From NCBI GenBank assembly GCA_002255575.1, contig NCAT01000002.1:186001-250000 (forward strand): 64,000 nucleotides of DNA, read 5' to 3'. This DNA comes from Acidocella sp. 20-57-95. GTDB taxonomy: Bacteria > Pseudomonadota > Alphaproteobacteria > Acetobacterales > Acetobacteraceae. Under the pieces are notes generated by a model, which was given only the letters and a program-made list of their open reading frames with translations, was not told the origin of the DNA and did not search any database. Positions 9,710 through 19,300 of the stretch are shown here, piece by piece. The translations under genes were made by a program, and so were the position numbers. Position 1 is the first letter of the stretch; each line of letters begins with the position of its first letter.

Positions 9710-10219
9710 TTAGCCCTCCTTCTTGTCGAGGCCGAGTTGGCCCGACAGTGCTTTTAGTTCCTGTTCATTCTGCAGCATCTTTTCCAGCAAGCCTTCCAGC
9801 TCGTCGGACCGGTCAGCCTTGCTCAGCAGGTCGCGTAATTTGTTGCGGGTTTCCATCATCGCCTTCAAAGCCGGTACCTGGTCCACGATCCGGCCGGGGT
9901 CGAAATCCTCGATTGAATTAAATTTCAGGTTGACAGCCATTTCGCTACCGTCATCGGCCAGCTTATTGTCAACCTTGATGTTCAGCCCCGGCGCCATGCG
10001 CGCCATTACATCGTTGAAATTATCACGATCAATCGAGGTGAATTTACGGTCCGCCATCGGGCGCAGCGGCTGCGTTGGGTCGCCAGAGAAATCACCCATC
10101 ACGCCAACCACGAATGGTAATTCCCGCTCGATCTGAGCACCTTCGGTTTCGACATTATAGCTGATGTGAACACGCGGCTTGCGCACGCGGTTCAGTTTGT
10201 CATGAACACTGCCACTCAT
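9710..10219 (-). CDS. tssB: T6SS contractile sheath small subunit TssB (VipA/ImpB)
   Basis: The protein is 169 residues, the normal TssB length. It has the hallmark segments [18 protein letters not shown] and [14 protein letters not shown] near the N-terminus, and a C-terminal helix (about residues 115-160) of the kind ClpV recognises on contracted sheaths. An AGGAG site lies 7 bases upstream of the ATG. About 147 bases separate it from tssA, so it may also have its own promoter, as often seen for abundant sheath proteins. Confidence 0.96.
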   Translation of the reverse strand: MSGSVHDKLNRVRKPRVHISYNVETEGAQIERELPFVVGVMGDFSGDPTQPLRPMADRKFTSIDRDNFNDVMARMAPGLNIKVDNKLADDGSEMAVNLKFNSIEDFDPGRIVDQVPALKAMMETRNKLRDLLSKADRSDELEGLLEKMLQNEQELKALSGQLGLDKKEG

Positions 10220-10366
10220 TTTACGTCTCCTGCGAAAGCCTGAAATTCATATGATACCGAAGCTAAAGACTTAGTTGGGCTCTACCTCTCCAGTTTTTAT
10301 TCACCCTAGCCTAAAACGCCCCCCCGCCAAGGGTCAATCATGCATAATCGCCGTCTTAACTGGTTT

Positions 10367-11452
10367 TCATCCAGGTTGGATGCCAAGGCCGGTTAAAATA
10401 TTGTTACGAAGACTCTCGTCGCGGACAACCTCTTTCAACAATTCCGGCCAGCTCATCCGGCCCCGCCGGATCGCATCTTCAAGTGTGTAAGCCATCGGCG
10501 ATTGCGGCTCATTCTTTTTAAAGAATGCTGCGATTTCGCTCAATTGGTGCAACGCATCTTCGCGCGTTGCCAATTTGCCCCGTTTTGCGCCACCGCCGTC
10601 ACCGGTTACGGCATCGGCAGCTTCCGGTTGGGTCACTTCTGCCGCAGCACCCACATCGGGTGGTAGGTACGGCTTAATAATAGACGCCAAATTCTCGAGC
10701 ACGTCGGCAACCCGGCGGGTCGGCGGGCTGTCCGGTCCGGCCAACCGGTCAAGTGTCTCACCCATGGCACGCCAAGCGGCGAGGGCTTCCTGCAGTGCAC
10801 TGTTCAACCCCACGAAAACACCACTACCGGCAGCGCGTGCTGCTGCTTCAACAGTCGCAAATGGCAACACGCCAGCCTTCAGCCGACCTTCAATCCGCTT
10901 TTCATCGGTAATGGTCGCAAGCTCAGCAGATTGCTCATACTGAAAGAGATACAAAGGCTCACCGGTTGGGCCGTTGAAAAGCTTCAGTTTTTGTAATGGT
11001 TGAATCAGCGTGCCATCGCCACCCTCCCCGTTCAGCCCAGTGACAGGTGCCACCCGTGTGGCGATGCCATCTTCATCGGGCATCGGATAAAGCTGATCCC
11101 AAAACCCGCTAGCCAAGCCTTCAATCAGTTGAGCGCCAAAACACAATCCGACCAGGCCGTCGCTACGCACCAAAGCCTCGGTCAGCCAAGCTGCCACTTC
11201 CAGGTCTTTTGAATGTTCTGTTAAAATTTTCAGCGCGGTGGCGCGTACGGTGCGCCAACCATCCGCTACCCCAGCTTCCGACCCTGGGTTGGCGTCAGCC
11301 GCACGTTCCGCCGCGCGGGCTTCACTGCGCGCATCACGCAAACGGAAATATAAAGACGCCGGTGAGAAATCATTGCGGATGTCAATCCCCGAAGGCAAAT
11401 CACCAGCAATCGGTGCGAGCAAATTCTCTAGTTCCAACCCGTCTATCACCAT
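10367..11452 (-). CDS. tssA: T6SS assembly protein TssA (ImpA)
   Basis: This 361-residue protein starts with an ImpA_N domain: ENLLAPIAGDLPSGIDIRND, then the ILTEHSKDLEVAAWLTEALVR helix and FWDQLYPMPDEDG. TssA primes assembly of the baseplate and tail and, depending on subtype, stays at the distal sheath end. The C-terminal tail (about 315-360) has a short segment with RRGRMSWPELLKEV, resembling the short TssA subtype. It is the first gene of the leftward sheath/baseplate unit and is divergent from clpV. A GGGAGAGGG ribosome site precedes the ATG. Confidence 0.92.
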   Translation of the reverse strand: MVIDGLELENLLAPIAGDLPSGIDIRNDFSPASLYFRLRDARSEARAAERAADANPGSEAGVADGWRTVRATALKILTEHSKDLEVAAWLTEALVRSDGLVGLCFGAQLIEGLASGFWDQLYPMPDEDGIATRVAPVTGLNGEGGDGTLIQPLQKLKLFNGPTGEPLYLFQYEQSAELATITDEKRIEGRLKAGVLPFATVEAAARAAGSGVFVGLNSALQEALAAWRAMGETLDRLAGPDSPPTRRVADVLENLASIIKPYLPPDVGAAAEVTQPEAADAVTGDGGGAKRGKLATREDALHQLSEIAAFFKKNEPQSPMAYTLEDAIRRGRMSWPELLKEVVRDESLRNNILTGLGIQPG

Positions 11453-11723
11453 TGCGGCACCCTCTCCCCGTCGGTGTTACATTCTTGATATTACGAAACG
11501 CTAATTGCAAGCGTGTTGCGCTGCAAGGTAAAACAGTTTCACTAAAGCATCTTACTTTATCGGGCTTCTAGGGCTAGACAATGTTCGCATTCCATACTTA
11601 AAAAATCAAGGACGAGCTATTTTTTCACTGCTGTATTTCTAAAAAAACCTTAATTTATTCTAAAGTTTGTCGATTTCTTAAGCGCCTTAGCTTGATTGGG
11701 TATAAAATAAAAAGGAAGGCTCC
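11453..11723. promoter_or_regulatory. Divergent control region between tssA and clpV
   Basis: These 270 non-coding bases separate two divergent T6SS units and are clearly more A+T-rich than the flanking genes, especially 11570-11715. An imperfect dyad, TTGCAAGCG and GCGCTGCAA (11505-11526, 4-base loop, one bulged base), could be an operator. I see no convincing sigma-54 (-24/-12) site. AAGGAAGG just before 11724 is the clpV ribosome site. The promoter assignment is inferred from the layout. Confidence 0.45.
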
Positions 11724-14366
11724 ATGGTTGCTATTGATTTGAAATCTCTCATCGGCCGCCTCGATGATCATTGTCGTCGAGCTCTGGAGTCTGCCGCCGG
11801 GCTGACCATGTCGCGCAGCCATTATAATGTTGAGCTTGAACATTGGCTCATCAAGCTTTCCGAAGGCACTGACACCGACATCGCCGCGATATTTCAACAA
11901 TATGACATTGATCATGGCCGATTCATTGCGGACTTGAATCGTGGCCTTGATAAAATGAAAACTGGTAATTCGCGCGCGCCCGGCCTGTCGCCCGACATCG
12001 TCGATCTTGGAAAACAAGCCTGGCTGCTGGCATCGATGGAGCATGGCCTATCACGCATGCGCTCCGGCCATCTCCTCTGGGCTTTGCTCGCCGATGAAAC
12101 ATTGTCACGCCGCGCCCGCGAAGCTTCCAGCCAATTGCTGAAAATTCAACCTGATGTGTTGAAACGCGACATGCTGACCATCACCGCCAATAGCAGCGAA
12201 GCGCAAAGCGCCCCCGCAGCCGTGGATGGTACAGCGCCCGCCGCTGGTGGTAGCGATGGTGTGGCGCGGCCCGGTGGCTCCGGTGCGCTCGACCAATTTA
12301 CCTATGACCTCACCGCGCGCGCGAAAGCCGGCAAGATCGACCCGATTCTCGGCCGTGATTTCGAAATCCGCCAGGCGATCGATATTCTCACCCGCCGTCG
12401 GCAAAACAACCCGATCCTCACCGGTGAGGCGGGGGTTGGAAAAACCGCCGTTGTTGAAGGTCTCGCCTTGAAGATTGCTGAAGGTGACGTACCGGAATCA
12501 ATGAAGAACGTGACACTGCGCACGCTTGACCTGGCTTTGTTGCAGGCCGGCGCCGGTATGAAGGGAGAATTCGAGCAGCGACTTAAATCTGTCATCGATG
12601 AAGTAAAGGCCAGCCCGAAGCCGATCATCGTGTTCATTGATGAAGCGCATACTTTAATTGGTGCCGGCGGCCAGGCCGGCCAGAACGACGCTGCGAACTT
12701 GCTGAAGCCTGCGCTGGCGCGCGGCGAGTTGCGTACCATCGCAGCCACCACCTGGGCGGAATATAAGAAATATTTCGAAAAAGACGCCGCTTTGACCCGC
12801 CGCTTCCAGGTTGTGAAGGTTGAAGAGCCATCCGAGCCGATGGCGATTGCGATGATCCGCGGCCTGACGGCCACGTTGGAGAAGCATCACAAAACCCGCA
12901 TTCTCGATGAGGCGATTTCTGAAGCCGTGCGGCTCTCGGCGCGTTTTATCCCGAGCCGCCAGCTGCCCGATAAAGCCATCAGCCTGATCGACACGGCTTG
13001 CGCGCGCGTGGCGATGAGCCAGGCGGCTTTGCCAGCACCGATTGAAGACCGCCGCCGCCGGATTGATTTGATCGATACCGAAATGGGCATTCTGGACCGT
13101 GAAATGGCCACCGGTGGCGCACACGCAGCCCGTATAGCCGAGATCACCGAGGAAAAAGCGAAGACGCAGGCCGAACTCGCCGAGCTTGAAACGCGCTTCG
13201 AGACTGAGAAGAAACTCGCTGCCGATATCAGTGAAATTCGCAGCAAAATTGAAGATAAAGACAATACTGAAGATAAGGACGCGCTGCGCACTAAGCTGAA
13301 TGGTGTCAATGACGCGTTGAAAATGCTGCAAGGCGAGACGCCGTTGATCTTCCCTGTGGTCGATGGCCAGGCTGTGGCCGAGATCGTCGAAAGCTGGACC
13401 GGCATTCCAGCCGGCCGCATGCAATCAGATGAAATAAATACCGTACTGAAGCTGAAGGAAGCGATGGAGGCCCGCATCGTTGGCCAGCCGCACGCGTTGG
13501 AAGCCGTGGCGCAGGCCATCCGTACCTCGCGCGCCAAGCTGACCGACCCGCGCAAGCCGATCGGCGTGTTCCTGATGGTCGGCACGTCGGGCACCGGTAA
13601 AACCGAAACCGCACTCACTCTGGCGAACCTGCTTTATGGTGGTGAGCAGAACCTGACCACCATCAACATGACCGAGTTCAAGGAAGAGCATAAAGTCTCG
13701 CTGCTGATGGGCAGCCCACCCGGCTATGTGGGCTATGGCGAAGGCGGTATTTTAACCGAAGCCGTGCGCCGGCGACCCTATTCCGTGATCCTGCTCGATG
13801 AGATGGAAAAGGCCCATCCAGGCGTGCAGGATGTGTTCTTTCAGGTGTTCGACAAGGGCAACATGAAGGACGGCGAAGGCCGTGACATCGATTTCAAAAA
13901 CACTGTCCTGATCATGACATCTAACGCCGGTACGGACTTGATCGACAAGCTATTTGCCGACCCGGAAACTGCACCCGATGCAGCCGGGCTCGCCGAAGCG
14001 TTACGGCCGGAATTGATGAAATATTTCAAGCCCGCTTTCCTTGGCCGCGTCACGATCGTGCCATACTTCCCACTGTCGGAAGAGGTGATCAAACAAATCG
14101 TAAAACTGCAACTTAACAAGATCGCAAAACGCGTTAAAGATGCCTATCGTGCGGACTTTACTTACGATCCCGCACTTGTTGAAGTGATTGCGGCACGCTG
14201 CAAGGAAAGCTCATCCGGCGCCCGCAATGTTGAAAATATTCTGTCGCGTACGTTGCTGCCGGAATTGTCGGCTGAAGTTTTAAGCTGCATGGCCGCAGGA
14301 ACCAATATCTCTCAGATTTCCGTTGGGATCGGTCCAGAAGGATCGTTCCAATATAAGGTTGCCTAA
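11724..14366 (+). CDS. clpV: T6SS sheath-recycling AAA+ ATPase ClpV (TssH)
   Basis: At 880 residues this is a full-length ClpV. It has a Clp-N-like N-terminal domain (about 1-160), a first AAA module with Walker A GEAGVGKT (near residue 233) and Walker B IIVFIDEAHTL, a coiled-coil middle domain (about 430-540), and a second AAA module with Walker A GTSGTGKT (near residue 620) and VILLDEMEKAHP. ClpV unfolds contracted TssB/TssC sheaths so that they can be reused. It heads a short rightward unit with hcp 34 bases downstream. Confidence 0.96.
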   Translation: MVAIDLKSLIGRLDDHCRRALESAAGLTMSRSHYNVELEHWLIKLSEGTDTDIAAIFQQYDIDHGRFIADLNRGLDKMKTGNSRAPGLSPDIVDLGKQAWLLASMEHGLSRMRSGHLLWALLADETLSRRAREASSQLLKIQPDVLKRDMLTITANSSEAQSAPAAVDGTAPAAGGSDGVARPGGSGALDQFTYDLTARAKAGKIDPILGRDFEIRQAIDILTRRRQNNPILTGEAGVGKTAVVEGLALKIAEGDVPESMKNVTLRTLDLALLQAGAGMKGEFEQRLKSVIDEVKASPKPIIVFIDEAHTLIGAGGQAGQNDAANLLKPALARGELRTIAATTWAEYKKYFEKDAALTRRFQVVKVEEPSEPMAIAMIRGLTATLEKHHKTRILDEAISEAVRLSARFIPSRQLPDKAISLIDTACARVAMSQAALPAPIEDRRRRIDLIDTEMGILDREMATGGAHAARIAEITEEKAKTQAELAELETRFETEKKLAADISEIRSKIEDKDNTEDKDALRTKLNGVNDALKMLQGETPLIFPVVDGQAVAEIVESWTGIPAGRMQSDEINTVLKLKEAMEARIVGQPHALEAVAQAIRTSRAKLTDPRKPIGVFLMVGTSGTGKTETALTLANLLYGGEQNLTTINMTEFKEEHKVSLLMGSPPGYVGYGEGGILTEAVRRRPYSVILLDEMEKAHPGVQDVFFQVFDKGNMKDGEGRDIDFKNTVLIMTSNAGTDLIDKLFADPETAPDAAGLAEALRPELMKYFKPAFLGRVTIVPYFPLSEEVIKQIVKLQLNKIAKRVKDAYRADFTYDPALVEVIAARCKESSSGARNVENILSRTLLPELSAEVLSCMAAGTNISQISVGIGPEGSFQYKVA

Positions 14367-14400
14367 CCAGTCAACGATCACCCCCCCCAGGAGAATAACC

Positions 14401-14892
14401 ATGTCCATCTATTTAAAGAGCGCCGATATCCAAGGGTCTGTAACGACCAAAGGTTTTGAAAATACGTTTGAAGTTCTCAGCGCGACCTTCGGTCAGCAGC
14501 GCTCTGTTGGCTCGCGTGTCGGTAAAGTCGGCACCGTTGACTCTTCTTTGTCGGCGGTCAGCGAAGTTGTGATTACCAAAATTTATGATGTTGCCAGCAC
14601 CAAGCTGTTTGAACTCAGCTTCAGCGGCAAGATCCTTGGCAACATGGTGATCTCCTTCGTGCGTCAGGACCAGACCGGCCCGATCACCTATAGTGAAATC
14701 ACTCTCACCGATGTCGTGATCTCGAACTACCAGTTCGCTGGTCTCGGCGGCGCTGGTACCGATGCCCCAACCGAAACCATCAACCTCAACTGGGGCACCT
14801 TCTCCATCAAGAACACCCCAGCTGCCAAAGACGGCACCGCCGGTACTCCTTCCACCACCGGCTGGAACCTCGGAACCAACTCCAAAATCTAA
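14401..14892 (+). CDS. hcp: T6SS tube protein Hcp (TssD)
   Basis: The protein is 163 residues from the ATG at 14401, which has an AGGAG ribosome site 7-8 bases upstream; an in-frame start at 14323 inside clpV is unlikely. The opening SIYLKSADIQGSVTTKG, the GKILGNMVISFVRQ strand and the closing NLNWGTFSIK are Hcp hallmarks. Hexameric rings of Hcp stack into the inner tube that is fired from the cell and carries small effectors. A strong terminator follows directly, so hcp ends this unit. No toxin extension is present. Confidence 0.96.
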   Translation: MSIYLKSADIQGSVTTKGFENTFEVLSATFGQQRSVGSRVGKVGTVDSSLSAVSEVVITKIYDVASTKLFELSFSGKILGNMVISFVRQDQTGPITYSEITLTDVVISNYQFAGLGGAGTDAPTETINLNWGTFSIKNTPAAKDGTAGTPSTTGWNLGTNSKI

Positions 14893-14953
14893 CGTCGGAC
14901 ACGGGTTGGCACGTCGCCGCGTTCCAGCCCACCGATTTTGCCAACCGCCTGCG

Positions 14954-14981
14954 AAAAACCCGGCATTCACGCCGGGTTTTT
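14954..14981. terminator. Bidirectional rho-independent terminator between hcp and pppA
   Basis: A perfect 11-base stem (AAAAACCCGGC / GCCGGGTTTTT) with a 6-base loop is flanked by an A-run and a T-run. It can therefore stop transcription from both sides: hcp coming from the left and pppA, which ends at 15006, coming from the right. Confidence 0.9.
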
Positions 14982-15005
14982 TAGTTGAACACCGAGGGTT
15001 GGCGT

Positions 15006-15725
15006 TTACTGGACGGCGATCACCACCGCCGTCACATTGTCATTCACGTTTTGCGCGATCGCCGCCGCAATCAGCCGGTCAGGCGGCGGTACGGAATCCT
15101 GTTTGGAAAGTAGTGTTTGCAATTCCGGGTTCGAGAGTGTTTTGGTCAGCCCGTCGCTGCAGAGCAAGAATATATCACCGGGCTCAACGCGGCCAATGAC
15201 CTTGTCAAGCTCCAGCGTTTCCTCTTCAGCACCAACCGCGCGGGTGATGATATTGGCGTGCGGATGATGCTCAGCATCGGCTTCATTAAGGTTGCCACTA
15301 TCAACCAATTCCTGCACCAAACTATGGTCCCGGCTCACCTGAAGCAATTGACCGCCGCGCAGCAAATAAGCGCGCGAATCCCCGGCCCATAAACAGGCAA
15401 AATGACCGTCCCGAATGATCAGCGATACGAAGGTTGAGGCGATCACCGCGTTGCCGCCCCGCCGTGCGGCTTCCTCGCGCAAAGCAGCATGCACCCGGCT
15501 GACCGTTAGCCGTACCTCAGACAATAACTCCGACCCGGTATGATGACCATCCAGCTTGTTCAACTCGGCAACAATCATGCCGGATGCAACCTCGCCGGAA
15601 TCATGCCCGCCAGCACCATCAGCGACCACCCAAAGCCCGATATCTGGCCGGCATAGCAAGTTGTCTTCATTATGCTTGCGCACCGTACCAACATCGGTCG
15701 CCGCCCATGATTGCGTTTGCAGCAT
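15006..15725 (-). CDS. pppA: T6SS PP2C-type protein phosphatase PppA (Stp1)
   Basis: This 239-residue protein has all the main PP2C motifs: RKHNEDN, VVADGAGGHDSGE (metal-binding aspartate), WAGDSRAYLLR, LCSDGLTKTL and NVNDNVTAVVI. In T6SS clusters PppA removes phosphate from threonines of Fha or TssL that the kinase PpkA adds, so it turns secretion down. It is the last gene of the fha-tssJKLM-tagF-pppA unit, and its ATG follows a TGAGG ribosome site that overlaps the tagF stop. No PpkA kinase gene is found in this window. Confidence 0.93.
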   Translation of the reverse strand: MLQTQSWAATDVGTVRKHNEDNLLCRPDIGLWVVADGAGGHDSGEVASGMIVAELNKLDGHHTGSELLSEVRLTVSRVHAALREEAARRGGNAVIASTFVSLIIRDGHFACLWAGDSRAYLLRGGQLLQVSRDHSLVQELVDSGNLNEADAEHHPHANIITRAVGAEEETLELDKVIGRVEPGDIFLLCSDGLTKTLSNPELQTLLSKQDSVPPPDRLIAAAIAQNVNDNVTAVVIAVQ

Positions 15726-15732
15726 TGTTTCC

Positions 15733-16296
15733 TCAGGACTCCGCTTTCACCATGTCGCGCAGCATTGCCCCTGCGTATTCAACTGGCAACAGTTGTGTTG
15801 TGTCTATACGAAATGATTTTACCTGAGGACTGCCGTCTGTCCACCAACCCGGGCCATCAAGTGCTGCGCAGACGGTAGGTGCGTCCAGCATGGCGGCGAT
15901 AGCGCCCTGTTCAGCATCCTCCACGACGCCTGCCAGCCCGGCCGCCTCGGCAGCCAGCAGCCACCCGGCACCGCCGAGCAAATCCTCAACTGACGCTGCC
16001 AGCGCGCAGGCCAGAAACGGAAAATGCCGCCCGACTTTGTCCATGCTCGGCAACCAGACACCCAGGACCGCCTGTGGTCCGCAGGCGCCAGGTGGCAACA
16101 AAAAATGCCAGACCGGCGCTTCCATCCAGGCTTCCAGCCACGCCTCACCCAGCACCGTGCGCGAGGCGGTGAGCATTCTGCGGCACCATTCATCCCATGG
16201 TGCGACAAAATCCTCCGGCACATTGGCGCGGACAAAATCACCACGTGCCGGCAGCTTGCCGAAAAACCCTATCGCCGCCGGTTGAAACGCGCCCAC
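15733..16296 (-). CDS. tagF: T6SS post-translational repressor TagF (ImpM)
   Basis: The protein is 187 residues from a GTG at 16296, 4 bases after the tssM stop and with AAGG about 10 bases upstream. The GFFGKLPARGDFVRANVPE opening is the ImpM/TagF signature, followed by WDEWCRRML and VGRHFPFLACALA. TagF blocks T6SS assembly independently of threonine phosphorylation by binding Fha. The open frame extends further upstream inside tssM, but those residues are rich in Arg/Ser/Ala and look like read-through of tssM. In some bacteria TagF is fused to PppA; here the genes are adjacent. Confidence 0.9.
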   Translation of the reverse strand: MGAFQPAAIGFFGKLPARGDFVRANVPEDFVAPWDEWCRRMLTASRTVLGEAWLEAWMEAPVWHFLLPPGACGPQAVLGVWLPSMDKVGRHFPFLACALAASVEDLLGGAGWLLAAEAAGLAGVVEDAEQGAIAAMLDAPTVCAALDGPGWWTDGSPQVKSFRIDTTQLLPVEYAGAMLRDMVKAES

Positions 16297-16300
16297 TAAC

Positions 16301-19300
16301 TCAGCCTTGCAAAGCCGGGCAGCGGAAATTCGCCAGCACGCCGGGCGCGAACGGGTTGAGCACTGAGCCCGCGCTGATGCTGAAGCTAGCCGTATGCCCG
16401 CCTTGCGTGAAAGTGAGCGTGTAATTGTTCGACGAGCCCGCCTGCACCAGACTACCTTGTGAAAATAGCCGAAACAAAGCCCATGGGCCTGAAGCGTCGA
16501 TTTCAATCGGGCTGCCGCCAGTTACCGGCGTGATGATCAACCGCGCTGTCTGCATGCCATCGGTTCCCGGCCAGGAAACCTGGGTCGGCACCAGCGGGCC
16601 ATGCGCGTAATTCACGGTCAGCGCGCCGAGCTCCAGCGCCACTTGCGCCGAATTGGAATCCAGTGACGCTGGCGTAATGCTAAACTGCACCGTCGGTTGG
16701 CTGCCAGCCGCGAAGAATAGCTCGCGGATATTTTCCGCCCGTTGGAATTCAGCCAAAGCCCCCTGGCTGATCGGCGGCGCCACACCATTCACCGCCTGTA
16801 TATGCCAAACGGAGCCGGACATATCGACAAATTGCCGCACTTGCTGGCTGAAGAACGTGTCAATCAACCCGTTCGGCATGAATAGATGCGCGAAATCTCC
16901 GAGCGGAATATCAACTGATGATCCCGGTTCAAACGGGTAGCGCCCCGCCACTGCCTGCTGGCAGAGCTGGGCCGGACCACCGGCGCCGTTAAACGCCGCC
17001 GCTGCCGCCTGTGCAGCGCTACCGCCGCGCATCTCATTGGCATTCACAACAATTCCATCGAGCCAGCGCTTCACTGGCAATGGGTCGTTTTTGGCTTCAT
17101 TCGCCAAAATGGAGGCCGGGTCACCACCCGCCCCAGGCTGCGCGGGAGCTCCCGTGCCGGGTACGGTCGCGGCCAGCGTCGCCAATTGCTGCTGCAATTG
17201 ATTAAGCACATTCAAGGTCAGCGACATCGGGGAGCCCGTACCTGAGCCCACATAATTAATCAGCGGAGCGTAATACGCATCCACCTCAGCGCCAGGCAGC
17301 GTTGGTGCCGAACCAATCTGCGCCGGTCCCATCAGGCTTTGCAAGGCTGCGGTTTCGGCACTGACCGCTGAGGCCCCCGGCACGCCGGATGCCACAGCAC
17401 CTGCCACATTGCCCGCCGCATTCGCAGCACCGGCCGGTACGTCTGGCAATTTCGAGAGTTGCAACTGCATCACCACGCTCGCCAGTAATTTCTGCATCGG
17501 CGATTGCGGGGAGGAAAGCACATAGAGATTCTGCGCCTCCTGGCCGATATTGCTCGCCGGGGTCAAACTAATATCCGCCAACATGCCATCCCATTGGCTT
17601 TCGTAATCATGCTCGTAAAGCTTGATGACATCCTTTTCGAGATTGAGCATCTCAGGACTGTTCGGGTCCACCTGCTGGGTACTACCGAGGACCCAGCTTT
17701 CATCAGCCACATCCTTTGCCGCATGGGTCAATGCGGGCAACAGCACCAGATGGAAGCCTTTGACCGTGAAAAAGCCCGGAATACCATCCGTTAGCTTCTT
17801 GCCGGAAGCGCGGCTGAACAGCCCTACCCCAGCGGCGCCCATTGCATCGCCTGGAATCCACGGTGCAATCGCCGCGGCAGCCGCGGAATCGCGCACCCGC
17901 GAATAAACGCGCTCGGCGACAGAAACGCGGCTGAAAGTGGCGCGGGCGGATTCCACCAGCCCACCATCCAGAGACACTGGTGGCAACGGCGCATTTAACA
18001 GCGCCACCAGATGCTGCATCAGATCATCGCGCACCGGTTGCGCGGCAAGGCCCGGATACAGGCGTTGCCAATCCAGATTCATCCAGGCCTCAACGAGGGT
18101 TTTATCAAGCGGCCCCTGGCTGCCCAGCATCAGGTAAACGCGGGTGGCCTGATAGAGATAATCTGGCCGGTCAAAGCCACCGCGCATTTCAGATTCTAAT
18201 TGTAGTATCAAACGCGGCAGCATCGCGTTATCGAGCGCGTTGATATAAAGGGTGGAGGCACCGGCGGCGAGCTTGCCGCCCTGGTAAAGCCCGAAACCCA
18301 TGCCGCTATGATCACTGGCATCGCCGACGCCAAATGGCAGATTTCGGGCTTGGTCGAGCATCGGTAGGATTGGCAGCAGATTAGGGTCCTGCACCGGGTT
18401 CAGCGGCAGGCTCGCCGCGGTGTTGCCATAGGTGGCCAAGGCCGTTTCGCTGCTCGCAATCGCATCGGCATTATGGCTACGGCTGAGCACCAGCCCGGTG
18501 ATCAAACCCAGGAACACCAGCCCCACCAAAGCAAAGCCGCCGGTACGGATCAAGAAACGCCGCCGCATCGCGGCCGGGTTCATGCTGCCCAGCATAGCCT
18601 CGTTAAAAATCACATCGCGCAACAAGCGGGCAAGGAAGTAGCTGCGGCCTGAGATGGCCCGTAATGACGGTGCACGGCGTTGATCGATCCCAAAGCTGCG
18701 CGAGAGCGCGCCGGTCAGCCGGTCGATCGGCGTGCCTTCCTGGGTACCGGAGGCCATGTACACACCACGCAAATAGGGGGCGGGGTCAAGCGTGGAGCCG
18801 CCAAAGGCTTCCTGCAAAAATTCCAGCAATGGCGCCTTCAGGCTCGCCACCTGGGCGGGAAAGCCCACGATCATCGCACGCCGGTCCGGGCTGCGCTCGG
18901 CCGCCAGCAAATCGATCAGCCGCTCATCCAACCGCTGCACCAGCGCATCGAACTCCGCCGCGAAACCAACGACCGGTCCGGCTTGTCCGCCGGCATTGGC
19001 GGGAAATGTAACGCCCCAGACCTGGCCGCGCTTTTCCGCGTCCAGGTCTTCAAAAAATTCAGTAAAGCCAGACAGCAAATCCGCCTTGGTCAGCAGCGCA
19101 TAGACCGGCAGCTTCAAATCGAGCCGGTTGGTAATTTCCTTCACCCGCTTGCGAATGGCGCGGGCGTGCCCAAGCCGCTCCTCGCGAGGGGCCGCAGCGA
19201 TATCAGCCAATGAAATGGCCACCAGCACGCCATTGAGCGCTTGGCGCTCACGGGTGCGCTTGAGCAGGTCCAGGAAGCCTTCCCAGCCAGCCTTATCCAC

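Noticed and set aside
11453..11723. Sigma-54 promoter for the T6SS
   Set aside because: No GG-N10-GC type -24/-12 element could be placed convincingly before clpV or tssA.
12302..13618. Several long leftward frames opposite clpV
   Set aside because: clpV is fully supported on the plus strand; these frames have no domain signal.
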